A stretch of 64,000 nt of DNA from Rhizopus sp. PT2906 (GCA_025529335.1 JAMYHX010000074.1:54180-118179); one strand, 5' to 3'. Positions 1 to 11,709 are shown, counted from the first letter of the stretch. Notes: generated by a model from the letters alone, not told the origin. Program-made: numbers and translations.

Positions 1-2815
1 GTTCTAGAGCTCTGATTCAAGTTTAAGGGCAGTTACGTTTTCCGCTCTGTCTATGCAAATGAGCAGTTTTTCCGATAAACAAGAAAAGCTTATCTCATTG
101 GGCCCGTTATGAAACGGTGCCTATTGAAGAACTGGTCCGGGTATCCTCTCAGTTGCGCTTATTAATATTATTCAGATGGAAAAATTATGCCTTCTTTTTC
201 CATTTGGATCAAAGCTCGTTTCTATGTCATCTTCTATTCGCTATATCAAGAATTCTCAATTCGGAAAAGCGGATATTATAGAAGCTACATTAATATGACG
301 CGTTTGAAATAAAAATTAGCCAAATTTAGAAAAATAAGTTGTAGAGATTATGTCAAAATATTCGGAGAAACAGTTCGGCCGTGTTAGCCGCAAATAACAA
401 CCAAAAAAACAGGAAGCCGTGGCTGATGAATTGTTCAGCAGTAATAATAAATAGAACACCAAGAAAACTCTTTTGCAATAAACAAATGCCAAGCACGAAA
501 AAATAGGGGAAATCTGTTGCTCAGCCTTTTCTGCGCATTTGTTTTTTCTTTTTTTTTTTCTTTTTCTTTTTCTTTCTTCTTTAAGCGTCACTCTGCATCT
601 ATAAACCCAGGGATTCTTGTTGTATTACTTGCCTAACCTTTATGAGTCAAAAATGTATGTAATACCTATCGGCGCTTTACTTTACCACATGAATGATTTT
701 GGTTAAATAAACAAAAGGCATAGCAGGCAGAATGTTCTTTTTCCTATTTGTGTGTCATTTCCGCTTCTACATGGTTTATCATGTCGTGGAGATTAAAACG
801 GTATACTTGGTGTTACTCTTTTCTCTTGGCTCGATTTTACGGATCGGTTGTTACGCACTGTTCACTCACGAGACTTTCTTTTCTAAGATTGTTGCATTTG
901 AATTAACTTTTTTGGAATTGTCAAAAGAGATGCTTTTCCCCTTTTCTTCATTTGAGGAGATCAATATCCAAAAGACGGATACTTAATGACACACATAAAA
1001 GGTTATGGGATGTATAGTCATTAGAAGATGCCGAGAGAGAGAAAAAAAAAAAAAGAAAAAAAAAATAGTGCGTTACTTCAAATAGCAGTGTTGGGGAAAG
1101 ACAGCTGCAATGGATGCTGCTAACATTATTCGATAATATATCTGTCCAGCTACCTTTTGCCATATCACTGGAACCTTATTTACATTAATTTTTGTGCCCT
1201 TAGAGATTATAATACTATAAAGAGCACTTCATATCCGGATCTACATCAATTTAGGGCACATTAGGAGTATGCACTTAATCACTGATAAAAATATCAAGAT
1301 GATGATAATATGCCATTATGATTACATGCTCATATAGTCAATGAAAGTGCTTATTCATCAAGACACGATAGTGCCTTCTTAATCTTCAGTTGCAGATCTT
1401 TAGTCTTTAGATAAGATCTGTTTTTCCGTCATTTCAATTTACACCAAACTTCATACAGCTCAGTTATCTATGAATTGATGACATTAGGTAGGTTAGTACA
1501 CTTATATTAATAACCTTTATCTTTGTCCAATCTAATAAATACTATACAATCATTTACCGTATCTAAACAATTGACTCATGTAGTCGGGCTGGTGTTTTAT
1601 ACATACTGTTTAATCATAAGTCATCATACATATTTACTAACTGGCCGCAATCAAAGTTTTAGATTTTAATTTCAAAGGCAACAGTAAGGCTACGTAACTG
1701 TTCCTTGGTTGTTGTGTACAAAATAAGCTTAGAGTTTCATTAATATCATTTAATTCCTTTTTCATGAAGGCTTATATTAGCAACACAGAAACGGGAACTG
1801 AACCTTACAATACTATGTAAATAAGATTGTACAGTGATAGGAACAAGAAAAGGAGAAGGTTAAAAGGAACACAATGTTACTTTGATGTGAAGATGACTGG
1901 TTGATCATTATATAAAAAGATACATTCATCAATGTACTGCTATTTAACCTTTTTGGAAGAAATGTTTATAAATTTGTATGCATGAAAGATCAAAAATGCA
2001 TGTAGTAGTGTTCCTTATTGAGCCTCAAGAACCATTGGCTTTTTCCCCCTCTTTATCTCTTTCGTTGCTCTTTACAATGCCTTGAGTGACTTAATGATGG
2101 CAACTGCAGACCTACTCAATTAGGAGTCCAGCCGAGTAGTCCGTTATTTCGTTCTGTTGGTCTTTATATTTGTATAGTGTAGTTTGACCTTAGGAATTTA
2201 GTGTGGGGTTACCTGGCTAAATTTCTCTGGCGTGTAGTTGGGGTTGCCTGCTGCACCACACGTTTTTGGGGTCAGACGCCTTCTTACATTATTTTCTCGA
2301 TGGATTCTTTCTGATGATATCCTTTTTAGCAGCTGCCTTGCATACTATTTAAATAATTTGGTTAAGAAAAGGTGAACACTACATGCATCAGAAAATAAGC
2401 TAATGTTACAAGGGTTACCTGTGATATCGTCAACAAACCTTTTCAATATGCAGCACCACGTTAAGCTTGTCCAAGAACAAACATCTTTCCATGCTCCTTG
2501 ATGTAGGATAAGAAGTTATATTTTAAGGAATGTGGTTATTGCTGTATATTAATGCTTTTATGTCGTCAGTTTGATCAATAAAGAACCCAGATCAACCACG
2601 TGTAATTATGGTATATTCGCATTTTACATCAATGATATCCCACATGACAGCCTTAAACTAGATAGACACTTTGGTATTGTGAAGTTGTATAGTATAGAAG
2701 AAGAAGTGCTCTTAGCATTAGTCTTCTCATGGATCTCCTCATGCGCGTAGTGTTCACCGTAAAAAAAGCAGTTTAATTGATACAGCCATACATAATTCGG
2801 TTTCGGGCTTCATAA
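1..2815. other. gene-poor region, no supported gene
   Basis: I see no convincing gene here. Reading frames are short, AT-rich and cut by stops; the longest ones (316-591 and 948-1163 minus, 732-986 plus) follow homopolymer tracts such as the T/A-rich runs near 545-585 and 1040-1070. No protein domain, tRNA or rRNA signature was recognised. The first 250 bases keep a short open stretch on the plus strand that could be the end of a decayed exon, but it matches nothing I know. Confidence 0.5.
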
Positions 2816-2879
2816 AATTGAAGCCAAAATTGTGTTGTTTTATAAACTTGTATATTTCGCAATATTTTAAAAAGTATCC

Positions 2880-3300
2880 ATGTCTGCTGAAAACGTATCA
2901 ACAAAAGAACGCGGCCCTTATCAACCTCACAAAGAAAGAAAGTACTGGGGTATTTATTACCTTAGAAAAGCAAGACATTCGTATAACGACATTGCAAACA
3001 TAGTCGAAATGCCAAAGTCGACAGTACAAAGCACTGTGGATAGAATAAAGAAGACTGGATTGCCTTACCAATCAAGCCAAAATGCAGAAGCCATAAAATC
3101 AATGAGAGATCCCAGAGACTGCTTATGAGGGCCATGGGAGATGATCCATTCGTAACATACGACCGTCTAAGATTAGAACTGCATAACATAGATGTAGAGG
3201 TCTGTAAACAGACCGTTATCAGCAGTTTAAAGAGGATGATCTGTCTGCAGATTTTCCGAAAAGTCGGTCAACATTATTCAACAAAAAGCAATGGTGTCAA
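2880..3300 (+). pseudogene. Tc1/IS630-like transposase, N-terminal fragment
   Basis: The ATG at 2880 opens an 82-residue frame whose middle reads like the helix-turn-helix DNA-binding domain of Tc1/IS630-type transposases (short helices, then NDIANIVEMPKSTVQSTV). After about residue 65 the homologous reading shifts to another frame near 3085-3100 and continues as a second helical domain (DPFVTYDRLRLELHNIDVEV) before stopping near 3303. No DDE catalytic domain follows. I read this as a frameshifted 5' fragment of a transposase. The family assignment is from domain style only. Confidence 0.5.
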
Positions 3301-3600
3301 CTGAACAGGTTATTTCCTCCAAAGCCTTTTAATACCGAGCTTTATAATGATATTGGTGATACTTTACAACCAATCTTTGATGCATATGATAAAAAAAAAA
3401 AAAAAAAAACAATGAAGAGAAATTGGACAGCTATGTTCAAGGAAATTTGAACAATACAAGTACAATGCAGAACTAGATGAATCTTTTCGTGACATTGATT
3501 TCTGTCTTTACTTTTTCCGGTCTTTACTTCTTCTTTATAAACATGATGAATATATGGATCAGGTAGCCTGTGTCCCGTAAGATTTTAGTTTTTGAAAATC
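3283..3600 (+). pseudogene. decayed fragment of an unrecognised protein
   Basis: Two in-frame protein-like stretches occur in different frames, one near 3290-3390 (contains RLFPPKPFNTELYNDIGDTL) and one near 3440-3580 (contains ESFRDIDFCLYFF). They are separated by an A tract at 3391-3410. The composition is protein-like rather than random, but stops and frame changes prevent a gene model. It resembles the style of lineage-specific families seen elsewhere in this window; no function can be named. Confidence 0.3.
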
Positions 3601-3752
3601 TTGAATTTCAAACGCAATTCACTGTAATTTCATATTTGAAAGCCTTTAAATTCATTTAATATAACAAAATACATAGAGACCACAAATACCATAAGCACAC
3701 ATTCTAGTTTCGAATGGTTTTGGTTACATTTAAGTGCCTTCAAATACTCAAA

Positions 3753-3785
3753 AATAGCAATGTTGCCGAAAAGACGACAGAGGAT
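3753..3785 (+). repeat. left arm of a 33-bp perfect inverted repeat
   Basis: The 33 bases at 3753-3785 are the exact reverse complement of 3957-3989. The arms lie 171 bases apart. The right arm is part of the coding sequence for the C-terminal tail of the broken tyrosine recombinase; the left arm repeats that tail in opposite orientation and then diverges. Confidence 0.85.
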
Positions 3786-3917
3786 ATGATTATAGGCTTT
3801 CTAGCCGCGCTTTACTCTCAGAAAAACAACTAAAAAAATAATTCTTGTAATCTATACTCTTTACATCTTTCTATGCATGCGCCTTGGATGAGGAAACCAT
3901 GGTAGCTTGGGCGGGAG

Positions 3918-5185
3918 CTAGAAAAACTTTCGATACCAGGGCTGGGTAGCTACCACATCCTCTGTCGTCTTTTCGGCAACATTGCTATTGTGGGTCGTAC
4001 CTTCCACAATTGCCGTTGCCTCCAATCCGACTTCTGATGTGGTTATCTTCTTGGTAACGTTTCCGAAGACTGTGTCCACAATCATAGCGCCCCTGGTGTG
4101 TTGATCTCCTGGTCTGTAATAGTAGTCTTCGAAGGTTGAGTTGTTTAAACTCCAGTTAGCATGCAATTTGATATTTTCAATAGGAACACCAGCCATAGCT
4201 GCTTTGGTGCTGGGCGCGGAACGGAAAGAATGTGCCTTGAATCGTGTTGGGCCTATTCCTGCCATCTTCATAATTTCTTCCAACCATACGCTAACAGTCT
4301 TGGGTTTAATTAAACGTGCTCCGTACTTGTCGTGTGCAATGTGAGCCAAAAAGAGAATGTGATCGTCTTCTAAATCATGGCGTATGTGGGACGTCCGCTG
4401 GATGAAAGCATGCAGAGCTCGTACAGGGCAGAGATTCTCGTTCATCGTTATTCCAATCTTACTTGCTTTTGGTTGGATTTCTTTTGGTTGACGTCAATCA
4501 ATGTGGCACCGATTATTTCGCCCTCGAATTCTACGAAGGTGACATCTCGATGTTGAAGATTCCCCAAATCAGACCTCGGCCGCCACATGGCTGCAATTGT
4601 CAAAAGTACTAGCGTCTTCTTCTGTAGTTTGTCTAAGGGCAAGTCCTTAGTAGCACCCCAGTTTTCCACTAGAACCAATATGGGATCGATATCAAAGATC
4701 TCCTGATTTCTGTTTGGTAACTTGCTTCTTGTTCTCTTCCTAGCCTTGAAAAATTGCTGAATCAAGGCATGGTTGCCCAAGCTCGGCTCTTGAGCATGTA
4801 AGGCTCGGTATACCGAGGTGGTCGCCGAGCGGACTACATTCAAGTATTGTAATGAAAGAGAGCTTAGCGACACTAGATACTCCACCACTAAGGGTGGATC
4901 GTAGTGGAGTGGGTCCTTCTTTGGGGTTCAGGATAAGTACCATGCCACCCAGTTCTTCCAGTGTCTGTTGTAATTGTCCGATGTTGACTTTCTAGTGGAT
5001 TGGGTCAAGTATTGAGCCGTAGACTGACTCAATTCTGCCTTTTCCTGCCAGCGCTTGACAATCTCCATGCGGTTACTGAGAAATTCTTCTTCAAGTTGAA
5101 TACTAGGGGTTCCGTTTTGTGGGTATAAAACAAAAAGGTAAGAACGTATTACCTGTTTTTTCAATGACACTCTTATTAAACTCAA
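3918..5185 (-). pseudogene. broken tyrosine recombinase of a mobile element
   Basis: Three consecutive minus-strand frames together make one tyrosine recombinase. The first piece (5185-4928) has the helical N-terminal SAM-like region (NYNRHWKNWVAWY) and ends at an in-frame TGA at about 4928; the second (to 4448) continues in the same frame and carries the first catalytic arginine in RPRSDLGNL; a one-base frame change near 4450-4470 leads to the third (4445-3918), with HSFRSA (H-x-x-R), HANW and the nucleophile region FEDYYYRP. The order R...HxxR...H/N-W...Y is the recombinase signature. The spacing resembles recombinases of DIRS/Ngaro or Crypton-type fungal elements; no reverse transcriptase or RNase H is visible nearby, so the class is open. 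The stop and frameshift make it non-functional as read. Confidence 0.75.
3957..3989 (-). repeat. right arm of a 33-bp perfect inverted repeat
   Basis: Reverse complement of 3753-3785. On the minus strand this arm encodes the NSNVAEKTTED segment close to the end of the recombinase reading frame. Confidence 0.85.
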
Positions 5186-5225
5186 GTTTTACATATCAGA
5201 ATGCCATTCACAAACTATTAAGGCA

Positions 5226-5835
5226 TTGAAAGCGAATGGTTTAGTAGATGTAAATGAAAAGGATATTCGTTTGGACTTCATATTTACGAACCCAACTGGG
5301 ATTCAAGATGTGTTTTTCTGTGAGGACAAGCCTACTATCAAAATATCGAACAAAGGCAAACATAAAGCTGACTATTTAAGAGAAACCGCCATTGATCTAG
5401 TCTCCTTTCTTACGAAGAATGCACCCAGCATTTATGCGCTTTGTCATGCCATTTCAACAAGCTAAATCTGCGAATAATGGGTACTAAGCTTGTAAATGGA
5501 ATTATAATCCATGTTTGCCTTAAAGAAATATATGTCCCTCTATCAGATAACAATGGTGCTGGGATCGCTGAATATTTGGCTGCTGTCATTTCTTTGGCTG
5601 TAAGTAGAAAATATTTGTTTAATTTATCTCTTAGATTTTAAAATAGTTCTATTTTGGACACACTCCTGTTTCTTATTTTGTCTTTTTTATATGACTACAA
5701 GATGTTTATTTATAGCGTACCAGATGAAACGGCCCAGAATGACTTATACAACACTGTCGGTTTGGAATGGCACTATTGGAAACAGCCAGAAATAAGCAAG
5801 AGGGTAGCAGAACCCGACGTTAAGAAATTCATTTA
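5226..5835 (+). pseudogene. remnant of an unrecognised, probably lineage-specific protein
   Basis: A protein-like frame runs from 5226 (contains DIRLDFIFTNPTGIQDVFF and KADYLRETAIDLVSFL), ends at 5465, and continues in another frame from about 5450 (LNLRIMGTKLVNGIIIHVCL). A GTAAGT at about 5598 and a TAG acceptor at about 5715 could be an intron joining it to a frame that ends at 5835. At least one frameshift is therefore needed. I do not recognise the family. A working but unusually spliced gene is less likely. Confidence 0.35.
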
Positions 5836-6590
5836 AGTAGCTATCAAGACTCTCTCCAAAATACTTCTATAAGTAGCAAAACATCAGAGGGAAATGCTAA
5901 AGAGAAGAAAGATAGCAGCTCAAAACTATCACCTGTTAGAGTGTCTAATTCCAAGGTTCGGGGATCCTATTATACTATACTGCTTCATCCATCTCTACGT
6001 CGTTCGAACGTATATACTTAATTGCTTTGCTGCAGCTGATGCACTTATACACTTTTCAATCTTCAGATCGAAAAAACTAACTTTGTCCTGGACGGTATAG
6101 CGCACATATCCACGTTTTACATTTGCCTCTTTCATACGAATATCATCCTCTTTTGGCTTTTCTATCAGCATTGGGCAAGCGTATTAAGATTCACTGGAGG
6201 TCGTGCTGTTCAAGTATTCACTATGTGTCGCAATCGCCTCAACAATATACTCTGTGGGCTCAGGGCCGCCATTCTCATCAACGGCATTTTCATGTCCATC
6301 GTCAAAAATATTGTACTCATGTCGAATGTTAAATGTTAAAGAATTGAAGAATAAGAAGTTACACCCAGAAGAGAAAAGGTCTACATTTTATATTTTTTCG
6401 ATTGCAAAGAAATCATTGTGGCACGAAATCATTTTCAAATGCAAGCGACACGGTTTCTAAAAATACGACTTCCATTCCTGAAAATGCAAAAATGATTTTG
6501 ATTGGCTAATGACATCGATTTTGATTGATCAGCGACATTGCTTGTTGGAATGATTGTATCATGTTGTTTAATGTACACGAAATAAATGCT
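5836..6590. other. intergenic stretch, no supported gene
   Basis: Only short frames in this stretch (5894-6100, 6123-6332, 6203-6460, plus strand); none has a recognisable domain. It may be the tail of the decayed gene upstream. The last 130 bases are the 3' flank of the UTP15 gene on the other strand. Confidence 0.4.
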
Positions 6591-8259
6591 TTATTTAACA
6601 ATAGTGGCAGAACCAGATTTAGTAAACAGCATGTCTAAAGCGGCCATTGTTTCAATCAAGTCCTTTTGTAATTGAATCTCTTGCTTCACCTTTACTGTCA
6701 AACGAGATAAAAGGTCATCGATGAGTGGTGATTGTCCAAAGACACGAGTATAACAATCTATATATGCAAAATGAGTAACATGGTATTAATCTTGGTTGTG
6801 CTATATTTACCAATAACAGCTTCTGATACATCTACTAATAAATTAGTATATCTAGGATGATGTATATTTCTAATCAAGAAACGCATAAGTGGTTCCAGTG
6901 AGACATCATCACGACCTGTAATTGCTGCCTTAAGACCATCACGATGAATCAATTCTTGCAACACAGCAGCTACAACAGGTGGTGAATTGAAGTTTGTTTT
7001 CAGCACTTCATCTAGCGCATTAGCGTACTGGAACGCTTTGATAAACTGGTCATATTTTCTCAACTTTTGTCTCTTTGTACTTTCCACCACAAAATCATCA
7101 TTTGCAGGTGCATTGGATTGTCCACGCATAAAGTACTTGTACGTTCCACCTTTAATATAATCTTGATGTTGCTTTTTGAGTGCCTTTTCTGATGCCTTGA
7201 TCTGTCTTTGACGAATAGATAATAGCCCGTTAGCCATACCAGCCGCCAGATGGGTATCATCAGGTGAAAGACCAACGCTCAAGATGGGCGCAGGATATTT
7301 CACACTGTGAACGACTTTATAATCTTGCACGTCAAAGATTTTTACATGATGATCTAATGAACCTGTCACTAATCTTGAAGCAGCACCATCAAAGCACATG
7401 CTTGTCACTGTCTTTTGGAAATTGGACAGAGTGTGCATGCATCGCCCACCACTGAGCAAGTCCCACACTTTGACAGTGGGTCCACCAGATGAGATGACAG
7501 CACCTCCATTAGGATACATCAAGAGTGATTCTACAGGTGCTCCATGGTTCATCGTCATCACACTCTCAGGTTGTCTCATATCCCACAATTTTACTGTCTG
7601 ATCGTAAGATCCACTGATTACCAAATTCGGGTTTTCCTGACTAACCACGCCTGCTCGAACATAATCTTCATGTTCATCAAATATGTTGATGTGGTCTCCT
7701 GTTGGAATATCCCATATACGCACTGTTTTGTCATCAGAGGCAGATAGAATATTTGCTTTGTTGATCGTAAAGTGAGTGACTTGTGTTGGCCTAAATGAAT
7801 ATTAGCAAGAACAGAATTAAACAAAAAAACAAGTAATTACATTTCATGTCCTTTAAAGGATCTCAATATAGCTCTAGATCCAACATCAAACATTTGAATC
7901 AGACCTGTGGCATCACCAGCGACGATCAATTTACCATCTTGACGAAAACTTCCAGAGTAAGCAATATCTTTAAAGCGAGATATGGTCTTTTTAGGTTGAT
8001 GCGTTTTTGAAGAATACACTTGAACACGCGTTGAAGAAGTTACTGCAAAGTCGTATGGTGAGACGGGTGAAAAGTTGATGGAGGTGACGCTTGCATACTC
8101 TTTAATGACAATAGGCGACTGGTTGTAAAAAGTCAATATATATTCAAATTATACACAAAAAAGGTTTACCTTGAAACGTTTCCAATATCTTGCTTCTGCC
8201 GTCTTTTTTGACGTTTGTATTTTTGGTTGTTTCTTTATGGTTGTCTTTTTGTAATCCAT
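6591..8259 (-). CDS. UTP15: U3 small nucleolar RNA-associated protein 15 (UTP15)
   Basis: WD40 protein of the t-UTP/UTP-A part of the small-subunit processome, acting in the nucleolus in early 18S pre-rRNA transcription and processing. Four exons on the minus strand: 8259-8170, 8118-7841, 7790-6811, 6757-6591; the introns have GT-AG ends and the total is 505 codons, giving 504 residues, close to yeast Utp15. The short first exon carries the family N-terminus (ARYWKRFK before SPIVIKEY). WD repeats fill about residues 35-310 (for example KTVRIWD, QTVKLWDMR, HHVKIFD); a basic linker (QRQIKASEKALKK) leads to the helical UTP15 C-terminal domain, about residues 350-490, with ALDEVLKT and LQELIHRDGL. 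The start at 8259 gives the conserved N-terminal exon, and no upstream extension is needed. Confidence 0.95.
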
Positions 8260-8421
8260 CTGATTCTAGTCTATTACAGGTAAAAAAAATGCGCTATTAT
8301 AAAAAAAGCTCTGTAAGGGAAGCTTTCAAATGAATTTAAAGAAAACGAGTCACGAGTAAAGAACGCCACAGGAACCATGTTTATTTTCAAAAAGAAAAAA
8401 AGGGGGGATTACATTCATGCG

Positions 8422-9078
8422 TTATTTACGATGCTGAATGATTTGTGATATTAGCTGCGTTCTTTCGTTATTGAGCATTTCGTTTAGTTTAGCTTGAATA
8501 TTAGGATCTTGTGAATAATTACGACTTGTTCTTCTATCTGGTATGCTATACAGCACATGCTTTGGATCATTATTGCCGCTCTGATTTTGTGAAGAAGGTT
8601 GCCAGCTTGCAGATCTGGTCAAGGAAGATCCATTGACATCTATATTAGGAGAAAGACGAGCAGAGCATGATCGTCTTTTATAATCCGTTTGAATTGTTTT
8701 ATTGATTGCATCGGCACTTGGAAGAGGACTATTGCCATAAATCTGAGAGTAGTAGCGACTTTGGTGACGGGAAGGTATTTTGATTTCAGATGATGAGCCA
8801 TTGTGCGATGCTGAGTACTGGGGTATCCTTGATTCGAAAGAGCACTCTTGAAAAGACACAGATGAAGGTGATAGCGATAGTTGCGTATCTGTATGCTCTG
8901 GAAGTACAGATATGAATGGTCTATGTTTTCTCTCTTTAGTCTCCTCTTCATAATCCTCAGTCTCTAGTTTATTACTATCCTCATTATCTGTGTTGTGATG
9001 AAAGATCCAGGATAGAAAGGATGGCTTTGGTTTATCGATTTTTAGCTTTGAATATGCTTTGATAGGCTGAGAAGACAT
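8422..9078 (-). CDS. hypothetical serine-rich protein
   Basis: Single open frame of 218 residues, no intron needed, ATG at 9078. It lies 160 bp upstream (on the minus strand) of the UTP15 start and in the same direction. The sequence is polar and low in hydrophobic residues: acidic patch EDYEEETKERKH near residue 45, many Ser/Thr/Gln, several basic Ser-containing sites (RRSCSARLSP, RRTSRNYS) that could be kinase targets, and a short predicted helix at the C-terminus (IQAKLNEMLNNERTQLISQ). This looks like an intrinsically disordered regulatory or scaffold protein. I recognise no family. Possible first exons further upstream (9285-9097) do not join in frame. Confidence 0.6.
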   Translation of the reverse strand: MSSQPIKAYSKLKIDKPKPSFLSWIFHHNTDNEDSNKLETEDYEEETKERKHRPFISVLPEHTDTQLSLSPSSVSFQECSFESRIPQYSASHNGSSSEIKIPSRHQSRYYSQIYGNSPLPSADAINKTIQTDYKRRSCSARLSPNIDVNGSSLTRSASWQPSSQNQSGNNDPKHVLYSIPDRRTSRNYSQDPNIQAKLNEMLNNERTQLISQIIQHRK

Positions 9079-11170
9079 GGAAAGACTGATATTTGTTTAC
9101 AAAATAAATAAAAAAGAAGAAAAAGAGAACAAAAGGGTAGAAAAGTACAGCTTGAGTCTACAATGGTTATTTTTATCTAAAGAAAGACCTAAATTTACCA
9201 GCCAATTGTAGATATGTTGTGCGTCGCACAAATTATCCTTTATTAAAAGTTGCCCTTTGTAACCTTTGTTTGCTGAGGTGCGCATAGTCCCAGTTTATGA
9301 TCTTATTGAGCATTCTATTTTATTCTAAAGATAAGAAAAACAGTCTTTGTTTATCAACAATGTACTTGGTAATCTATATTGAATGGAGTCCCCTTTTTAT
9401 TCAGTGGCTGATTAGAGGCTCTACATTCATTTCTTTTTTCATGAGTTTAGCACTCTTTTTTCACAGTAATACACAATGTGGCTTACTTTATTATTCATGG
9501 AATGTACGCTAATAACAATCAGTTAGCCTCATTTGTCTTTTATTTATGAGCAAAACAACAGCATGTTGAAGAAAATTAAAGAAAAAAGGATAATCATTTA
9601 TACATCTTATTAGTAAAGATTGGCTTTGTTTCAAACAGATGAAAAGGATGCTTGATCATACTCGAATATTTGACTGTTTACATTCCGAATGCTTTCTCCA
9701 AACAGTTTATCACATTGCATGACGTGGGTAACCGTTTGTTTGTTTTTTATTCTCATTGCATATTATATATATCAATTGCTGAAGAAATAAATACTATACC
9801 ATATAAAATCGAACAAGGATGGCATTAAAAGGGGTAGATCCAGAAAAGGAATATATTTGTAGATCATTAATTTAAGTGCAGCACAACAAAATATGGGGTT
9901 ACCGTCATTTGAGCGCCCGAAAACAGGCAATCAGCCTGATCGGATAATAATAGGAGGGCTTGAGAAACACACTAAAAATGAAAGCGACATTGAGGAGAAC
10001 ACTAACTCTGATATAAATAAATGCAATGATTTGTTCCTTTTTTAGGTAACCTTTGTTTGATACAATGTATCAGTTAATCTATCTCTTTTTTTCACGACGA
10101 TCCTTTTTAGGGACTGTTTAAAACGGAGCCACAAAGATGGTAGTCAGGTCATAAGCAATAGACCATTGATCACAAATAGCTGCGCATAATAGCAAGAAGA
10201 AGAAATGTTATATATACAGAAACATGCGATATCTTCAATTGGATTTATAAAGTATTTAATACTTGGCATTGTATATGAATGCTTCGATTGACTAAATTAT
10301 CTAACAATAACCTGATAAAAGAGAGGGAATAACTGCATAAGAAGCATCGATGAACGTGAGTACATACTCTTTTAAAGGAATTCAATTATGTAAAAGGCAT
10401 TCAGAGTCATTTGTTTGCTCACATAAGGAACACAATGTGAACGAGTACAGTTCAGCCTATGTAATACTTGGTAGCATCATTATATGTTGATCCAAAATAA
10501 GCATATATCTTAGTCACATGTGAAAAGAAGCAGATATAAACGTGTTTTCATGTTTGCAAGAATATATTTGACCATAATTCCAATGCATCTAATAAAAAAA
10601 GGTTAAGGAGATACTTACATAAGCCTTTTCCATCACAAGGCTTCTTTTTACACACTACAGGGTGAAGAGAAATAATAAAAGAAAGTAGATTCATGGAGAC
10701 GAGTAAAGTGGGGATGTCATATACATATTGGTTCAAAGCATCTAAGAAGAATGGCAATCGAGATGGCAACAAGATACTTTTTTATCTATTGTGAAAAGAA
10801 ACAAAGAAAAAGGGAGTATAGAGGACGGGGTGCGGTGTAGTATGTTATGAGAATTATGAATGTGAAGAAAGTAGTGTGAATATCCACTGAATTTGAAGGT
10901 TAGATTATTGTAATAGCTGGGACAATATCCGTACAAGGTAGGAGTTCGTGTTAAAGAGGCTCCAGGCTCCCTAAGCATGGTGTACAATACTAAGACCAGA
11001 TGGGGCACTATTCCCATCCTTTACCATTGGCACCATCAGCACCGGGAAACGAAAGACAGCAACAGCAACAGACACAAGCAAACACTAAGTCAGAGAAAGC
11101 CCAGACAAGAACACATTTGTAGATGACTGACTACACACTACGAACCTTACCACTGGTAATAAGCAAAAGC
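9079..11170. other. intergenic stretch, no supported gene
   Basis: About 2 kb of AT-rich sequence with only short frames (9297-9512 plus; 10548-10772 and 10742-11017 minus) and no recognised domain. A small plus-strand frame at 11000-11120 is proline- and glutamine-rich (PLPLAPSAPGNE, then a glutamine run) and might be a remnant exon, but nothing supports a gene. Confidence 0.45.
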
Positions 11171-11347
11171 TCAATTAAAACCCACGGTAACGACGGCACG
11201 AATACTTGTTTTCGACCACGCTCTTGATCGTTCCATATTTATATCAAAAGCAGATTCATCGAGAAACACGCAGTTCGTCAGGAGGTTCATGTCTGTATCT
11301 TCCCATTTACGAACCCATTCGTACCGTTCTTCAATCTTTTTCAGGCT

Positions 11348-11348
<1 letters not shown>
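11171..11348 (-). pseudogene. DDE transposase fragment (IS630/Tc1 superfamily)
   Basis: A 59-codon minus-strand frame ending in TGA at 11171-11173 contains YEWVRKWEDTDMNLLTNCVF then LDESAFDINMERSRAWSKT. This is the first catalytic aspartate block (LDESAF) of the DDE_3 transposases common in fungi, followed by the usual RSxAWSK turn. Only this block is left; the frame meets the T tract at 11349 on one side and a stop on the other. It is a fragment, not a gene. Confidence 0.65.

Positions 11349-11381
<33 letters not shown>
11349..11381 (+). repeat. 33-base T homopolymer
   Basis: Thirty-three consecutive T bases separate two transposase fragments that point in opposite directions. This may be the A tail of a reverse-transcribed insertion read on the other strand, or simple slippage; the sequence alone does not decide. 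Confidence 0.9.
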
Positions 11382-11396
11382 CAATAGAATAAAACT

Positions 11397-11709
11397 GGGC
11401 TCAAGAACAGTGGGAAAGCGTGGTTTGGTTGAATGAATCAGGTTTTACGGTAGAGCGCTATGACAGTGTGGCCAGAGTTATTCGTAAAACCGGCGAAAGG
11501 TACGAGTTTCGTCATGTTAAGCTCGCGGCAAAATGGGGCCATGGGAGTGTTATGATATGGAGCTGTTTTTGGGCAGGGAAGCTTTAGGTCCTTTGATGAT
11601 CGTTGATGGTTCTCTTGAAAAACTCATCGAGGATAAAAGGGCCGTTATTAATAATGTAGATGATTTGAAGAAGGTCTTAATGACCAATGGGAATATATAT
11701 TATCATTAA
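11397..11709 (+). pseudogene. Tc1-like transposase catalytic-domain fragment
   Basis: The plus frame from about 11411 reads VVWLNESGFTVERYDS, then VIRKTGERYEFRH, WGHGSVMIWSCFWAGKL: the first DDE block of Tc1/mariner transposases, where the usual D-E-S is N-E-S (catalytic aspartate changed to asparagine), followed by the conserved G-x-G-S-V-M-x-W motif. A stop at the end of GKL is bypassed only by a frame change into GPLMIVDGSLEKLIE, which then ends at 11709. The D-to-N change and the frameshift mark it as dead. The second D and the E are missing. Confidence 0.65.

Noticed and set aside
316..591. 91-residue minus frame with a lysine/arginine-rich start
   Set aside because: It is created by a T-rich tract read on the other strand; no domain, no conserved composition.
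9097..9285. 62-residue minus frame upstream of the serine-rich protein, as its first exon
   Set aside because: Possible donors and the acceptor near 9085 do not join in frame with the start at 9078.
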